Positions 53,819 to 62,632 of a DNA stretch of 64,000 bases are shown piece by piece. The stretch is from the NCBI GenBank assembly GCA_002375495.1, contig DFLU01000012.1:62001-126000 (forward strand). Direction: 5' to 3'. The notes under the pieces are model-generated. The model made no database searches, had not been told where the DNA came from, and was given only the letters and a program-made list of their open reading frames with translations. The translations under genes and the position numbers were made by a program. Origin of the DNA: Flavobacteriaceae bacterium UBA3611. GTDB lineage: Bacteria; Bacteroidota; Bacteroidia; Flavobacteriales; Flavobacteriaceae. Each line of letters begins with the position of its first letter. Position 1 is the first letter of the stretch.

Positions 53819-54532
53819 ATGCTACAACGCATCAACCTAGAACATATTTTGTTCCTAGACATCGAAACCGTGCCCCAATTTGCTACATTCAGTGAGTTGG
53901 ATGCTACATCACAATCGTTATTTGAACAAAAAACAAGTTATCAACGCGGCGATACATTTACCGCAGAAGAATTCTACGATCGAGCTGGAATTTGGGCTGA
54001 GTTTGGAAAAATTATCTGTATTTCGGTAGGGTATTTTACCATGAAAGGTGATCTGCGGAAATTTCGGGTAACCAGTTTCTTCGGAACGGAACTTTCAATA
54101 TTAAAAGAGTTCAAGAACTTGTTGGAAACACATTTTAACAGGCCCCACCATTTACTTTGCGCGCACAATGGGAAAGAATTTGATTTTCCATATATCGCTC
54201 GCCGAATGATCATTCACGGTATAACACTTCCTTTTAAATTGAACCTTTTCGGAAAAAAACCATGGGAAGTTCCGCATTTAGACACCTTAGAACTTTGGAA
54301 ATTTGGCGACTACAAAACGTTTACTTCGTTGAAATTAATGGCGCATGTGTTAGGCATCCCTTCGCCTAAAGACGATATTGACGGAAGCCAGGTGTACGGT
54401 GTGTACTATAACGAGCAGGATATAGATCGCATTATTACGTATTGTGAAAAAGACACGGTAACAGTAGCACAAATTCTACTAAAACTTCGGAACGAGCCCT
54501 TGTTAGAAGATGAAGAGGTACTTTCGGTGTAA
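53819..54532 (+). CDS. DnaQ-like 3'-5' exonuclease, PolB-related
   Basis: 237 residues of an RNase H-like exonuclease fold. Exo I is FLDIETVPQF (Asp and Glu near residues 15-17), exo II is LLCAHNGKEFDFPYIARRM with Asp, and exo III includes CEKDTVTVAQILLKL. This matches the family of predicted exonucleases related to DNA polymerase B, which stand alone without a polymerase. The role, presumably DNA processing, is not established. Its stop is followed four bases later by a bidirectional terminator. Confidence 0.9.
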   Translation: MLQRINLEHILFLDIETVPQFATFSELDATSQSLFEQKTSYQRGDTFTAEEFYDRAGIWAEFGKIICISVGYFTMKGDLRKFRVTSFFGTELSILKEFKNLLETHFNRPHHLLCAHNGKEFDFPYIARRMIIHGITLPFKLNLFGKKPWEVPHLDTLELWKFGDYKTFTSLKLMAHVLGIPSPKDDIDGSQVYGVYYNEQDIDRIITYCEKDTVTVAQILLKLRNEPLLEDEEVLSV

Positions 54533-54535
54533 AAA

Positions 54536-54571
54536 GAAACCCCCTGCTCTAATAATAGAACAGGGGGTTTC
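54536..54571. terminator. Bidirectional terminator between convergent genes
   Basis: GAAACCCCCTG and CAGGGGGTTTC form a GC-rich 11-base stem around TCTAATAATAGAA-type spacer sequence. It serves the exonuclease gene (+) and the metalloprotease gene (-), which converge here. Confidence 0.9.
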
Positions 54572-54590
54572 AACAAAACATAATTAGTGG

Positions 54591-57500
54591 TTACTCTTTT
54601 ATAAAACGGTCTATAAATTTCTTGCCGTCTTCAGCACTTATTTCAATCATATACATGCCGCTCTGAAGACCAGACACATCTATTTTCGAATTAAATGCTC
54701 CTGAGCGTACCCGTTGCCCAATCATATTGAAAATGATATAATCGGTAGGTTCTGCATCAGAAATTTCAATATTCAACGTGCCTCTGTTTACAGGATTCGG
54801 ATACAATCTAAATCCAGAAACCGACACATTGTTGTTGTTAATGGAAGTACTTCCACCAGGACCGAAGCTCGCCGGAATTACCACGGTGTAGTCTTCAACT
54901 TCACCATACGTAAACGACTCACAGGCAGTAGGAATTCCGTTGTACTTCATCGAAACACGCATTCTCGTCGCTCCTGCAGCTGCACCACTTGGCACGCTAA
55001 ACGAACCAGTAATTGGTGTCGCTGTAGTTGCACTACGGCTATAAGCCAGTTCTCCAGCATCTGTAAAGTCTCCATCTCGGTTCCAATCTACAAATACAGC
55101 ATACGCTTCTGGATACACAGTACCTGTCCATAAGGGCGTAATGGTAATTGAGTTAGAATTGCTCAAGGTAGTAGAAAGACTTGTAAAATCTCCGTACCCT
55201 CCTGGCGAAGCTCCAGAAGCATTATTGATGCTTCCTATTTGCACGCGTTGGATATATTCATCGCTGGTATTGTTTCCGTTTGAAGCACAGTAGCCGGTTG
55301 GAGGATTTCCACCACCGCCACCTGCGGTTAACGAAATACCATCTATTGCAATATCGGCTTGCCAAGTACTGCCCGTTACTCGGTTAAAACGCAGCTCAAC
55401 TGTTCCGCCTGCATAGGCACCCAGCCCAACACTTACGCTATTCCATTGGTTTCCTTGGTTACCTGTTTGGCTCCAGATAGAAGTCCAGTTTGTACCATCG
55501 GTGCTTGCTTCTAAAGCAATACTACCCATGTCTGAAGCTCCGTACATGTGATAATTAAAGCTGAAGGTAGCATCTGTTTCTCCTGAAAGGTCTACACATG
55601 GAGAATTCAAAATAGCTTGTTTATTTGGGTAGCCGGTTCCATTTCCGGAAGCTTCCACATACATGTAGAACGATCCTGGAGAACCGCTACTCGGTCCTGT
55701 ATTGTTTGATGGGGTTCCGTTCGAATCACGCGTCCAATTGATATCGTCTGCGGTACTCTGTGTCCACGCTCCGATAGAACTTTCAAAACTCTCAGAGTAG
55801 CCCGTTGAAACGCCATTGGTACAACCTCCGCCTCCGCCACCACCAGTGGTAGTTGCGTTTACAGTATTACTCAAAGCAGAATTATTTCCAGCAGCATCAT
55901 ACGCACGCACTTGGAAACTATAGGTAGTTCCTGCCGTTAAACCAGTAACATTTGCCGTATTGGCTGCTACTGTTCCAAGAGAACCACCATCCATAAACAC
56001 TTCATATCCAGTTACGGCAACATTATCGTTAGAAGCGTTCCAGTTTAGGGTAAGTGATGTGTTGGCTATGTTTGAAGCTGCCAAATTAGTTGGTACCGTT
56101 GGTGCCTGGGTATCTGCTGTTGTTCCACCTTCCATTTCAAAAGCATCTAAAGCAATATCTGCTTGCCAAGTACTTCCGGTAACTCGGTTAAATCTCATAC
56201 GGAAATTACTCTCTCCCGCATAGCTTCCCAAGTCGATACTTTCAGAATTCCATTGGTTTCCTTTGTTTCCGGTTTGGTTCCAGATTGAAGTCCAAGTTGT
56301 TCCGTCATCAGTACTTACTTCAAGATCGATGCTTCCCATATCTGCTGCTCCGTACATGTGGTAGCTAAAGTTGAAAGTTGCATCATTCTGTGCACTCAAG
56401 TCGTAACAAGGAGAATATAAAATCGCACGTTTGTTCGGGTAGTTTGGCGAAGATGCCTCTACATATACGTAGAAACTTCCTGCAGCTCCACTAGATGGCC
56501 CAGTGTTGCTTGAAGGCGTGCCAGCCGAATCACGTGTCCAGTCTAAATCGTCTTGTGTAGATTGTGACCAATCTCCAAAATTTGATTCAAAACTTTCAGC
56601 ATCTGGATAGCTAGAAACTGTTCCAGAACATGCTTCTGGGGTTGGAGGTCCCGTACAACCGCTAACAAACGATGTCGTTTGGTCAGTATTGGTATTGGTT
56701 CCGCCGTTAGTGTTTTCGTTGGCATTAAGTCCAACTCCCCTTGCGGCAAATACATCCCATATCAAGCAGTTATACTGCCCGCCATAAAGATCTTGATCTG
56801 CCTGTAAGATTCCATCTCGTCCTGATACAAATCCTGGGTTATTTGCAGTGTTTTTAAGTCCTTCAATTACCAAGGCCATGGCGATATTATTACCTCCGGT
56901 ACCGTTGTAAAAGTCGGTATCAAATCCTTCCTGTGCAACTAAGGCCCAGGTCATATCCCATAAAATGGTAGCCCACGCATATCCTACTCCGTGTGGAACA
57001 GCTAGGCCATTAATATCGGCATAGGTAGTTCCATTTATAGAGGTGTTAGTTGAATATGGTGTAGGTCTAATCCCGCCACCGTTTGAAGTTTCACCAAGTG
57101 CAAAATTTCCGATACCTCTAGAATCTCCTCCGCTATCGCCGGTCTTCATAGTAAGCATGAGTCCGAACCAGTCGCTCCATCCTTCTCCCATTTGCTCAGA
57201 ACCGCCCAAAGCGTTCGTTCCTGGTCCACCCACCAATCTGGTAGAAATTCCGTGGCCATACTCATGGGCAATGATTCCATTGTCAAAATCGCCATCTGTC
57301 TGTGGATTTGTTGTAGTCCACAAAAACATTTGCATTCTAGGATTCGAGCCGTCTGGAGGCGTTCCGAAGTTTGCGTTGTTGGTACCGCTGCCGTCTTGTG
57401 CATCTGCAATAACGCTATCGCTCCCTGCTCCGCCATTTCCATAGTTATTTTCTTGGAAATTTCCAGAAGCTTCATCAAATCCGTATTGGTACCAAACATC

Positions 57501-58532
57501 GTGCATGATGTTATTCCAATAGAACAAGTTAGTAATCGCTGCATCGCGATACGTACTAGGTTGGTTGTTGAAGTTTACAGGGAAATCAAAGTCAAGACCT
57601 GCACTTCCGTTTGGCGAATATCCGGTTCCGTTGTTACCGTTGGCATCTTCCATAGCCCAGCAGTTGTTTCCACGGGTGATGGTATATTCGGCTCCATTTG
57701 CTCCGTTGGTATCATGCCATCCAAAAGGAGAGGCATTTAAATCTTGAGGATCGTTCACAATGGTTCGGCCACCGTCTAACGGACTCTCTTTTGGCATTGC
57801 ATACACGTTATAGCTTTCGCCAGCTACAAAATTTGCCGGTCCTTCTACGCGTATAATTTTCTCTAGTGAATTAGCCGATTTGTCATGGTTGTGATTTTCA
57901 TGGGCATCTCCCCAATTACAGGAAATCACCCAATCTTCAGTACGAAGTACTTGGCCATTGGCGGCATCAATGTTTTCGTTCCACCAGTGTTGGCCGTCTT
58001 TTTGGTAAAAGCTAACGTTCCACACCAGACGCAATTGATCGTTATACAATTGAAACATAGGGCTCACTTTAATAGGAGCTCCTGCGGCACGTTCGTCTTC
58101 AAATACATACACACCATCTGCATTCCTGCTACCATTTAGCGTTGGTCTAGTAAGATTGTGGTTTTGTACAGTTTTCATAACTGCTCCCTGCGCAGTGATG
58201 CTGGCAGTTGTGTTGGAGAGTTTAGCTTCGATATTGGTAATAAATTGATCGATCATAAAAGTAACAGCACCATTTTTTACCGTGAGTTTATACGAAGCAT
58301 ACTGAATAGGGATATTATTCACAAGTTGCTGTACGTACACATGGGTAATGTCTGGATTGGCAGAGGGAACCACATCGGTGATTCGAATTTGTTGTAGATC
58401 GGCTTTCTCGAAGTGAGATTCACCTTTTAAGATATTAAAATAATTTTGTACCGCGGCTTCAACCGAAGTCTGGGCAAATGCACTGGAGCCAAAAAAGCAC
58501 AGCAGTACAGCCAAGAGATAAATTTTCTTCAT
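54591..58532 (-). CDS. M36 fungalysin-type metalloprotease with T9SS signal
   Basis: 1313 residues from the ATG at 58532. Signal peptide (ending GSSAFAQ), an FTP/PepSY-type propeptide (about 25-190), and the M36 catalytic domain with HEYGH at residues 423-427 (57266-57252) and the downstream ligand Glu in EQMGEGWSDWFGL. After it come a MAM-like domain, a fibronectin type III domain (DTQAPTVPTNLAASN), a second near-identical MAM-like domain, a GEVED domain (GEVEDYTVVIP) and a T9SS type A sorting domain (FRLYPNPVNRGTL). It is a secreted protein-degrading enzyme with adhesive modules, probably for polymer-rich habitats. The longer upstream start would bury the signal. Confidence 0.93.
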   Translation of the reverse strand: MKKIYLLAVLLCFFGSSAFAQTSVEAAVQNYFNILKGESHFEKADLQQIRITDVVPSANPDITHVYVQQLVNNIPIQYASYKLTVKNGAVTFMIDQFITNIEAKLSNTTASITAQGAVMKTVQNHNLTRPTLNGSRNADGVYVFEDERAAGAPIKVSPMFQLYNDQLRLVWNVSFYQKDGQHWWNENIDAANGQVLRTEDWVISCNWGDAHENHNHDKSANSLEKIIRVEGPANFVAGESYNVYAMPKESPLDGGRTIVNDPQDLNASPFGWHDTNGANGAEYTITRGNNCWAMEDANGNNGTGYSPNGSAGLDFDFPVNFNNQPSTYRDAAITNLFYWNNIMHDVWYQYGFDEASGNFQENNYGNGGAGSDSVIADAQDGSGTNNANFGTPPDGSNPRMQMFLWTTTNPQTDGDFDNGIIAHEYGHGISTRLVGGPGTNALGGSEQMGEGWSDWFGLMLTMKTGDSGGDSRGIGNFALGETSNGGGIRPTPYSTNTSINGTTYADINGLAVPHGVGYAWATILWDMTWALVAQEGFDTDFYNGTGGNNIAMALVIEGLKNTANNPGFVSGRDGILQADQDLYGGQYNCLIWDVFAARGVGLNANENTNGGTNTNTDQTTSFVSGCTGPPTPEACSGTVSSYPDAESFESNFGDWSQSTQDDLDWTRDSAGTPSSNTGPSSGAAGSFYVYVEASSPNYPNKRAILYSPCYDLSAQNDATFNFSYHMYGAADMGSIDLEVSTDDGTTWTSIWNQTGNKGNQWNSESIDLGSYAGESNFRMRFNRVTGSTWQADIALDAFEMEGGTTADTQAPTVPTNLAASNIANTSLTLNWNASNDNVAVTGYEVFMDGGSLGTVAANTANVTGLTAGTTYSFQVRAYDAAGNNSALSNTVNATTTGGGGGGGCTNGVSTGYSESFESSIGAWTQSTADDINWTRDSNGTPSNNTGPSSGSPGSFYMYVEASGNGTGYPNKQAILNSPCVDLSGETDATFSFNYHMYGASDMGSIALEASTDGTNWTSIWSQTGNQGNQWNSVSVGLGAYAGGTVELRFNRVTGSTWQADIAIDGISLTAGGGGGNPPTGYCASNGNNTSDEYIQRVQIGSINNASGASPGGYGDFTSLSTTLSNSNSITITPLWTGTVYPEAYAVFVDWNRDGDFTDAGELAYSRSATTATPITGSFSVPSGAAAGATRMRVSMKYNGIPTACESFTYGEVEDYTVVIPASFGPGGSTSINNNNVSVSGFRLYPNPVNRGTLNIEISDAEPTDYIIFNMIGQRVRSGAFNSKIDVSGLQSGMYMIEISAEDGKKFIDRFIKE
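55320..55835 (-). repeat. Second copy of the MAM-like module inside the M36 gene
   Basis: About 515 bases encoding YSESFESSIGAWTQST to the DGISLTAGG end. It repeats the module at 56125-56650 at protein and DNA level, with long identical stretches such as GSTWQADIA. Confidence 0.7.
56125..56650 (-). repeat. First copy of the MAM-like module inside the M36 gene
   Basis: Encodes FESNFGDWSQSTQDDLDWTRD to ALDAFEMEGG. Paired with 55320-55835; the fibronectin type III domain lies between them. Confidence 0.7.
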
Positions 58533-58995
58533 AATTGAAAAATTAAATTGAATTAGTTTACTTTTTAAGGGGGAGGTCATCCACATCTTAATGGAGAGAT
58601 GATGTGGTAAAGTTCGGTTCGTTATTGAGGGGAAAAAATTCCTGTAGCATGTAAAGTCAGGTCATATTGGAGTTGATTAGTGTGTTAAAAGTTGATTTTT
58701 AAGGGCTAATTTGCTCGTTTTCATATATTTGGAAAAATATAAAAAATGCGTTTTCATTGCTAATTTAATAACATATTAGCTATTATTTTGAACAAAGAGG
58801 AACAAATAAAAACTTTTTTTACGAATAATAAAATTTTATTCGATGAAATGCATTGTGTTTTTATTAACAATACTATTCTTACAATTGAATTCCTACAGGA
58901 TTCATAGGGTATTGCAGCAATTTCTACAGAATATGCGCAGTATTAGATTTTTATAGAAATGGTTTTTAATAAAGAAAAGGGCGAATTAGATATTG
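58533..58995. other. Gene-free AT-rich spacer before the ABC ATPase gene
   Basis: About 460 bases without a credible gene. It holds a seven-base inverted repeat CCACATC/GATGTGG (58581-58587, 58601-58607) in the likely leader of the metalloprotease gene and long A/T tracts around 58780-58900. Divergent promoters for the M36 and ABC genes must lie here. Confidence 0.7.
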
Positions 58996-59003
58996 TATAT
59001 TTG
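58996..59003 (+). promoter_or_regulatory. -7 box for the ABC ATPase gene
   Basis: TATATTTG, exact consensus, five bases before the ATG at 59009, again suggesting a near-leaderless message. Confidence 0.5.
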
Positions 59004-59008
59004 AAACC

Positions 59009-60694
59009 ATGCAGCAAGATTTTTTATTAGAAATTAAAGATTTGTGTATTACGTTCGGAACAAGAAAAAATGCTGTTGAGGTAATACACGGCATATCCCT
59101 TACCATTTCACCCAATGAAATTGTCGGTATTGTAGGCGAGTCTGGATCGGGAAAATCGGTTACTTCTTTGGCCTTAATGGGATTGCTTCCTAAAAAAAGT
59201 AGTACTCTCTCAGGTACGATTACATTTGAAGGAAAAGAAGTTACCAACCTTTCTGAAAAACAATTCCAGGCATTGCGCGGAAACGACATTTCCATGATCT
59301 TTCAAGAACCAATGAGCGCGCTGAACCCATCACTTCGCTGTGGGTTTCAAGTGGATGAAATTTTAAAGCAACACACAAAATTATCTTCTTCCGAAGTAAA
59401 AAGAGAAACACTCCAGCTGTTCGAAAAAGTAAAACTCCCTAGGCCGAAAGACATCTACAATAGCTACCCACACCAGATAAGCGGCGGACAGATGCAGCGG
59501 GTCATGATTGCCATGGCAATTGCCTGTAAACCTAAATTGCTGATTGCAGACGAACCCACGACAGCATTAGATGTTACCGTTCAGAAAGAAATTTTAGAGT
59601 TGTTGAAAGCGCTCCAAAAAGAAACTGGCATGAGTATGGTTTTTATCTCGCACGATCTTAGTTTGGTTTCGGAAATAGCCGATCGTGTTGCGGTGATGTA
59701 CCAAGGAGATATTGTTGAAGTGGGCACCTCGCACCAGATTTTTAAAATGCCCAAGGCTACGTATACCAAAGCTTTACTTAATTCTCGACCTACGCTAGAA
59801 AAACGATTAGAACAGTTGCCTACCATCGCATCATTGGCTAATAACAAATTTAAACCTATTGAAGTTACTCCGCAGCAGCGGGCGCTCCGGCATAAAAAAT
59901 TATACACACAACCTCCGTTACTAAGTGTTGAAAATGTATCGAAAGAATATTTCAACAATGTGGGTCTGTTTCAGAAAAAAAGGTCGGTACGGGCGGTAAA
60001 TGGAGTTTCATTCACCTTATTTGAAGGAGAAACACTCGGATTAGTAGGTGAATCTGGCTGCGGAAAATCTACGTTGGGGAAGACCATTCTTCAACTTGAA
60101 CATGCAACCCAAGGAGCCATTTGGTATCGAGGTAAGGACATCACCAAACTCTCGAAGCGAGAGATCCGATCACTGCGGAAAGAAATTCAGCTTATTTTTC
60201 AGGATCCGTACTCGTCTTTAAATCCGCGCATCCCAATCGGCGAAGCACTTACTGAGCCTATGTTGGTGCATTCTATTGCATCATCGGCTCGTGAAAGAAA
60301 GCGACGAGCATTGGCACTTTTGGAAAAAGTAGGCTTAGACGATACTTATTACCATAGATATCCGCATGAACTCTCTGGCGGGCAACGACAACGTGTTGGG
60401 ATTGCCAGAACCATTGCCATGGAGCCTAAGTTGGTAATATGTGACGAATCGGTTTCGGCCTTGGATATTTCGGTACAAGCACAGGTGCTAAATCTTTTGA
60501 ATGAATTAAAGGAAGATTTTGGCTTTACTTATATTTTTATCTCACACGATTTGGCTGTAGTTAAATTTATGTCAGATCAGTTATTGGTGATGAACCAAGG
60601 AAAGATAGAAGAATTGGGCGATGCAGACGAAATTTATGCGAATCCGACCAAAGAATACACCAAAAAATTAATTGATGCCATTCCAAAAGGTTGA
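59009..60694 (+). CDS. Fused DppD-DppF-type ABC ATPase
   Basis: 561 residues containing two complete peptide-importer ATPases in tandem. Half 1 has Walker A GESGSGKS and signature ISGGQMQR; half 2 has GESGCGKS and LSGGQRQR. Both have Walker B and the His-loop SHDL motif. Each half is followed by the oligopeptide/dipeptide ABC C-terminal extension. The pair would power an oligo- or dipeptide permease, but no permease or binding protein gene is nearby, so its partners are encoded elsewhere. The architecture is known (GsiA/YejF-like fusions). Confidence 0.93.
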   Translation: MQQDFLLEIKDLCITFGTRKNAVEVIHGISLTISPNEIVGIVGESGSGKSVTSLALMGLLPKKSSTLSGTITFEGKEVTNLSEKQFQALRGNDISMIFQEPMSALNPSLRCGFQVDEILKQHTKLSSSEVKRETLQLFEKVKLPRPKDIYNSYPHQISGGQMQRVMIAMAIACKPKLLIADEPTTALDVTVQKEILELLKALQKETGMSMVFISHDLSLVSEIADRVAVMYQGDIVEVGTSHQIFKMPKATYTKALLNSRPTLEKRLEQLPTIASLANNKFKPIEVTPQQRALRHKKLYTQPPLLSVENVSKEYFNNVGLFQKKRSVRAVNGVSFTLFEGETLGLVGESGCGKSTLGKTILQLEHATQGAIWYRGKDITKLSKREIRSLRKEIQLIFQDPYSSLNPRIPIGEALTEPMLVHSIASSARERKRRALALLEKVGLDDTYYHRYPHELSGGQRQRVGIARTIAMEPKLVICDESVSALDISVQAQVLNLLNELKEDFGFTYIFISHDLAVVKFMSDQLLVMNQGKIEELGDADEIYANPTKEYTKKLIDAIPKG

Positions 60695-60711
60695 AAAATA
60701 AACAAAAAAAA

Positions 60712-60739
60712 TCCCGTTCTAACCTCACAAAGAACGGGA
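60712..60739 (-). terminator. Intrinsic terminator, - strand orientation
   Basis: TCCCGTTCT and AGAACGGGA pair perfectly; on the - strand they are followed by eight T. The + strand side has no T-run, so it fits a - strand transcript, although the nearest - strand gene (scoB) already has its own terminator at 61041-61064. Confidence 0.7.
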
Positions 60740-61040
60740 CTTACTATGTGAATCTATGATAGATTCGGGGGTAATACTCTGGAACTGCTACATAACCGAA
60801 CAGTTACATCAACAAAAACACTTTTTTTGCGACGTACACTACACTTTTAATTAAATGGAAGGTACGTTTCACACTTTTTACAATCGATAACATAAGTAGG
60901 TTTTTAGTCGGTTAAACTTGGGATTGCTAATATGCGCTGAAAAATTAAATTAAACGATTAAATACACATAAAATCGATTAAAAGCATATATTTTTAACTT
61001 TTGCGCTATTGTGTTAAGTATTTTCTTACTTTTTTAAATC
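60740..61040. other. Gene-free spacer of about 300 bases
   Basis: No credible protein gene. It contains GAATCTATGATAGATTC (a small hairpin) and the inverted pair AACTG/CAGTT near 60783-60804, then AT-rich sequence. A short non-coding RNA on the - strand ending at the 60712-60739 terminator is possible but unproven. Confidence 0.5.
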
Positions 61041-61064
61041 AAAAAACCCCAACAATAGATGGGG
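61041..61064 (-). terminator. Intrinsic terminator of scoB
   Basis: CCCC (61047-61050) pairs with GGGG (61061-61064), extended by a flanking A-T pair, and is followed on the - strand by a T-run. It lies about 22 bases after the scoB stop. Confidence 0.75.
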
Positions 61065-61086
61065 TGTTTCGCAACTATTTCTACTT

Positions 61087-61743
61087 CTAGAAGGTCATTT
61101 CAGGCACATTTTCTGGAACCACAAGGTCACCTTCGGTGGCTTTTTTAATTTCTTCGACAGAAACCCCAGGTGCTCTTTCCAATAAATGGAAGGCACCATC
61201 CCGTACCTCGAGTACCGCCAAGTTGGTCACAATTTTCTTAACGCATTGTACCCCCGTAAGCGGTAGCGAACATTGCTTTAATAATTTAGAAGCTCCAGCC
61301 CTATTGGTATGCATCATGGCAACAATAATATTTTCTGCGGAAGCAACCAAATCCATAGCCCCTCCCATACCTTTTACCATTTTTCCAGGGATTTTCCAAT
61401 TGGCAATATCACCATTCTGAGCTACTTCCATAGCACCCAAGATGGTTAGATCTACATGTTGCCCGCGTATCATAGAAAAGCTAAGGGCCGAATCGAAAAA
61501 AGAGGCGCCGGGTAATGCGGTAATGGTTTGTTTCCCTGCATTAATAAGGTCTGGGTCTTCTTCTCCCTCGAAGGGAAATGGGCCCATCCCCAAAACGCCA
61601 TTCTCACTTTGGAATTCTACTTCGATGTCGTCTCTAACGAAATTTGCAACTAGCGTGGGGATACCTATTCCTAGGTTTACATAATAGCCGTCCTTTACTT
61701 CTTTTGCAATACGTTGTGCAATTTGTTCTTTTGAAAGTGCCAT
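61087..61743 (-). CDS. scoB: 3-oxoacid CoA-transferase subunit B
   Basis: 218 residues. With subunit A it moves CoA from succinyl-CoA (or acetyl-CoA) to acetoacetate and related 3-oxoacids. The catalytic Glu lies in EFQSENGVLGMGP, and NLGIGIPTLVANF and the glycine-rich GMGGAMDLV are family marks. It lies downstream of subunit A with a 178-base gap that contains an inverted repeat, unusually wide for such a pair. Confidence 0.94.
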   Translation of the reverse strand: MALSKEQIAQRIAKEVKDGYYVNLGIGIPTLVANFVRDDIEVEFQSENGVLGMGPFPFEGEEDPDLINAGKQTITALPGASFFDSALSFSMIRGQHVDLTILGAMEVAQNGDIANWKIPGKMVKGMGGAMDLVASAENIIVAMMHTNRAGASKLLKQCSLPLTGVQCVKKIVTNLAVLEVRDGAFHLLERAPGVSVEEIKKATEGDLVVPENVPEMTF

Positions 61744-61808
61744 CTTAAAATTAATTTATTTAGGTGACAGGGTTGCATTTTGAAACTTCTAAAAGGTTTC
61801 GACTGCCA

Positions 61809-61840
61809 GCCCGAAAGAATGTTCTTTCATTCTGGCGGGC
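61809..61840. repeat. Inverted repeat between scoA and scoB
   Basis: GCCCGAAAGAATG (61809-61821) and CATTCTGGCGGGC (61828-61840) form a stem with a two-base mismatch and a six-base loop. It looks like a dispersed palindromic element that has widened an operon gap. Confidence 0.55.
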
Positions 61841-61921
61841 GCTTAACCAGACACCGTTATTATTTCTATGGAGAGTTATGTACATCCCTATAAAGCGTGA
61901 GGACAGACAAACTGGCTACCA

Positions 61922-62620
61922 TTATTTTTTTCTTACAGTTCGTTGTTCAATTCTTTTTTCATATCGCTCCCCTTGAAAAATGCGTTGTACAAATATTCCG
62001 GGGATATGTACTTCGTTCGGGTCTAGGCTCCCTACCGGCAATAATTCTTCTACCTCAGCTACAGTAATTGTTGCTGCCCCACACATATTCGGATTAAAAT
62101 TTCGTGCCGATCCCTTAAATATAAGGTTTCCAGCTGTATCGCCTTTCCATGCTTTCACAAAAGCGAAGTCTGCCTCGAACGCATGCTCCAAAATGTGCAT
62201 TTTACCATTAAATTCTCTAGCTTCTTTTCCTTCTGCCACTTCAGTTCCATAACCAGCAGGCGTATAAAAAGCGGGAATACCACTTTGTGCAGCTCTAGCC
62301 CGCTGTGCCAAGGTGCCTTGTGGGATGAGCTCTACTTCCAGCTCACCACTCAACATTTGTCGCTCAAACTCTGCATTTTCACCAACGTACGACGAAATCA
62401 TTTTCTTTATTTGTTTTTTCTGAAGCAATAGCCCCAAGCCAAAATCGTCTACCCCTGCATTATTCGAAATACAGGTGACATCATTTACATTTAACCGAAC
62501 AAGTTCAGCTATCGCATTCTCGGGTATACCACTAAGCCCGAACCCTCCTAACATAAACGTCATTCCATCGGCTACACCTTTACAGGCTTCGGTTACATTC
62601 GCTACTTTTTTGTTGATCAT
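61922..62620 (-). CDS. scoA: 3-oxoacid CoA-transferase subunit A
   Basis: 232 residues. Partner of ScoB. The N-terminus shows the GGFGLSGIPE motif of the CoA-binding loop, followed by ISNNAGVDDFGLG and FYTPAGYGTEVAEGKE, all typical of the alpha subunit. It starts 12 bases after the PBP1A stop, so it may be co-transcribed with that gene. Confidence 0.94.
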   Translation of the reverse strand: MINKKVANVTEACKGVADGMTFMLGGFGLSGIPENAIAELVRLNVNDVTCISNNAGVDDFGLGLLLQKKQIKKMISSYVGENAEFERQMLSGELEVELIPQGTLAQRARAAQSGIPAFYTPAGYGTEVAEGKEAREFNGKMHILEHAFEADFAFVKAWKGDTAGNLIFKGSARNFNPNMCGAATITVAEVEELLPVGSLDPNEVHIPGIFVQRIFQGERYEKRIEQRTVRKK

Positions 62621-62632
62621 AGTATTGTATTG

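Noticed and set aside
60145..60175. CTCTCGAAGCGAGAGATC inside the ABC gene looks like the GIY-YIG flanking repeat.
   Set aside because: Only the GAGAGATC core matches, the surroundings do not, and the stretch is well-conserved coding sequence.
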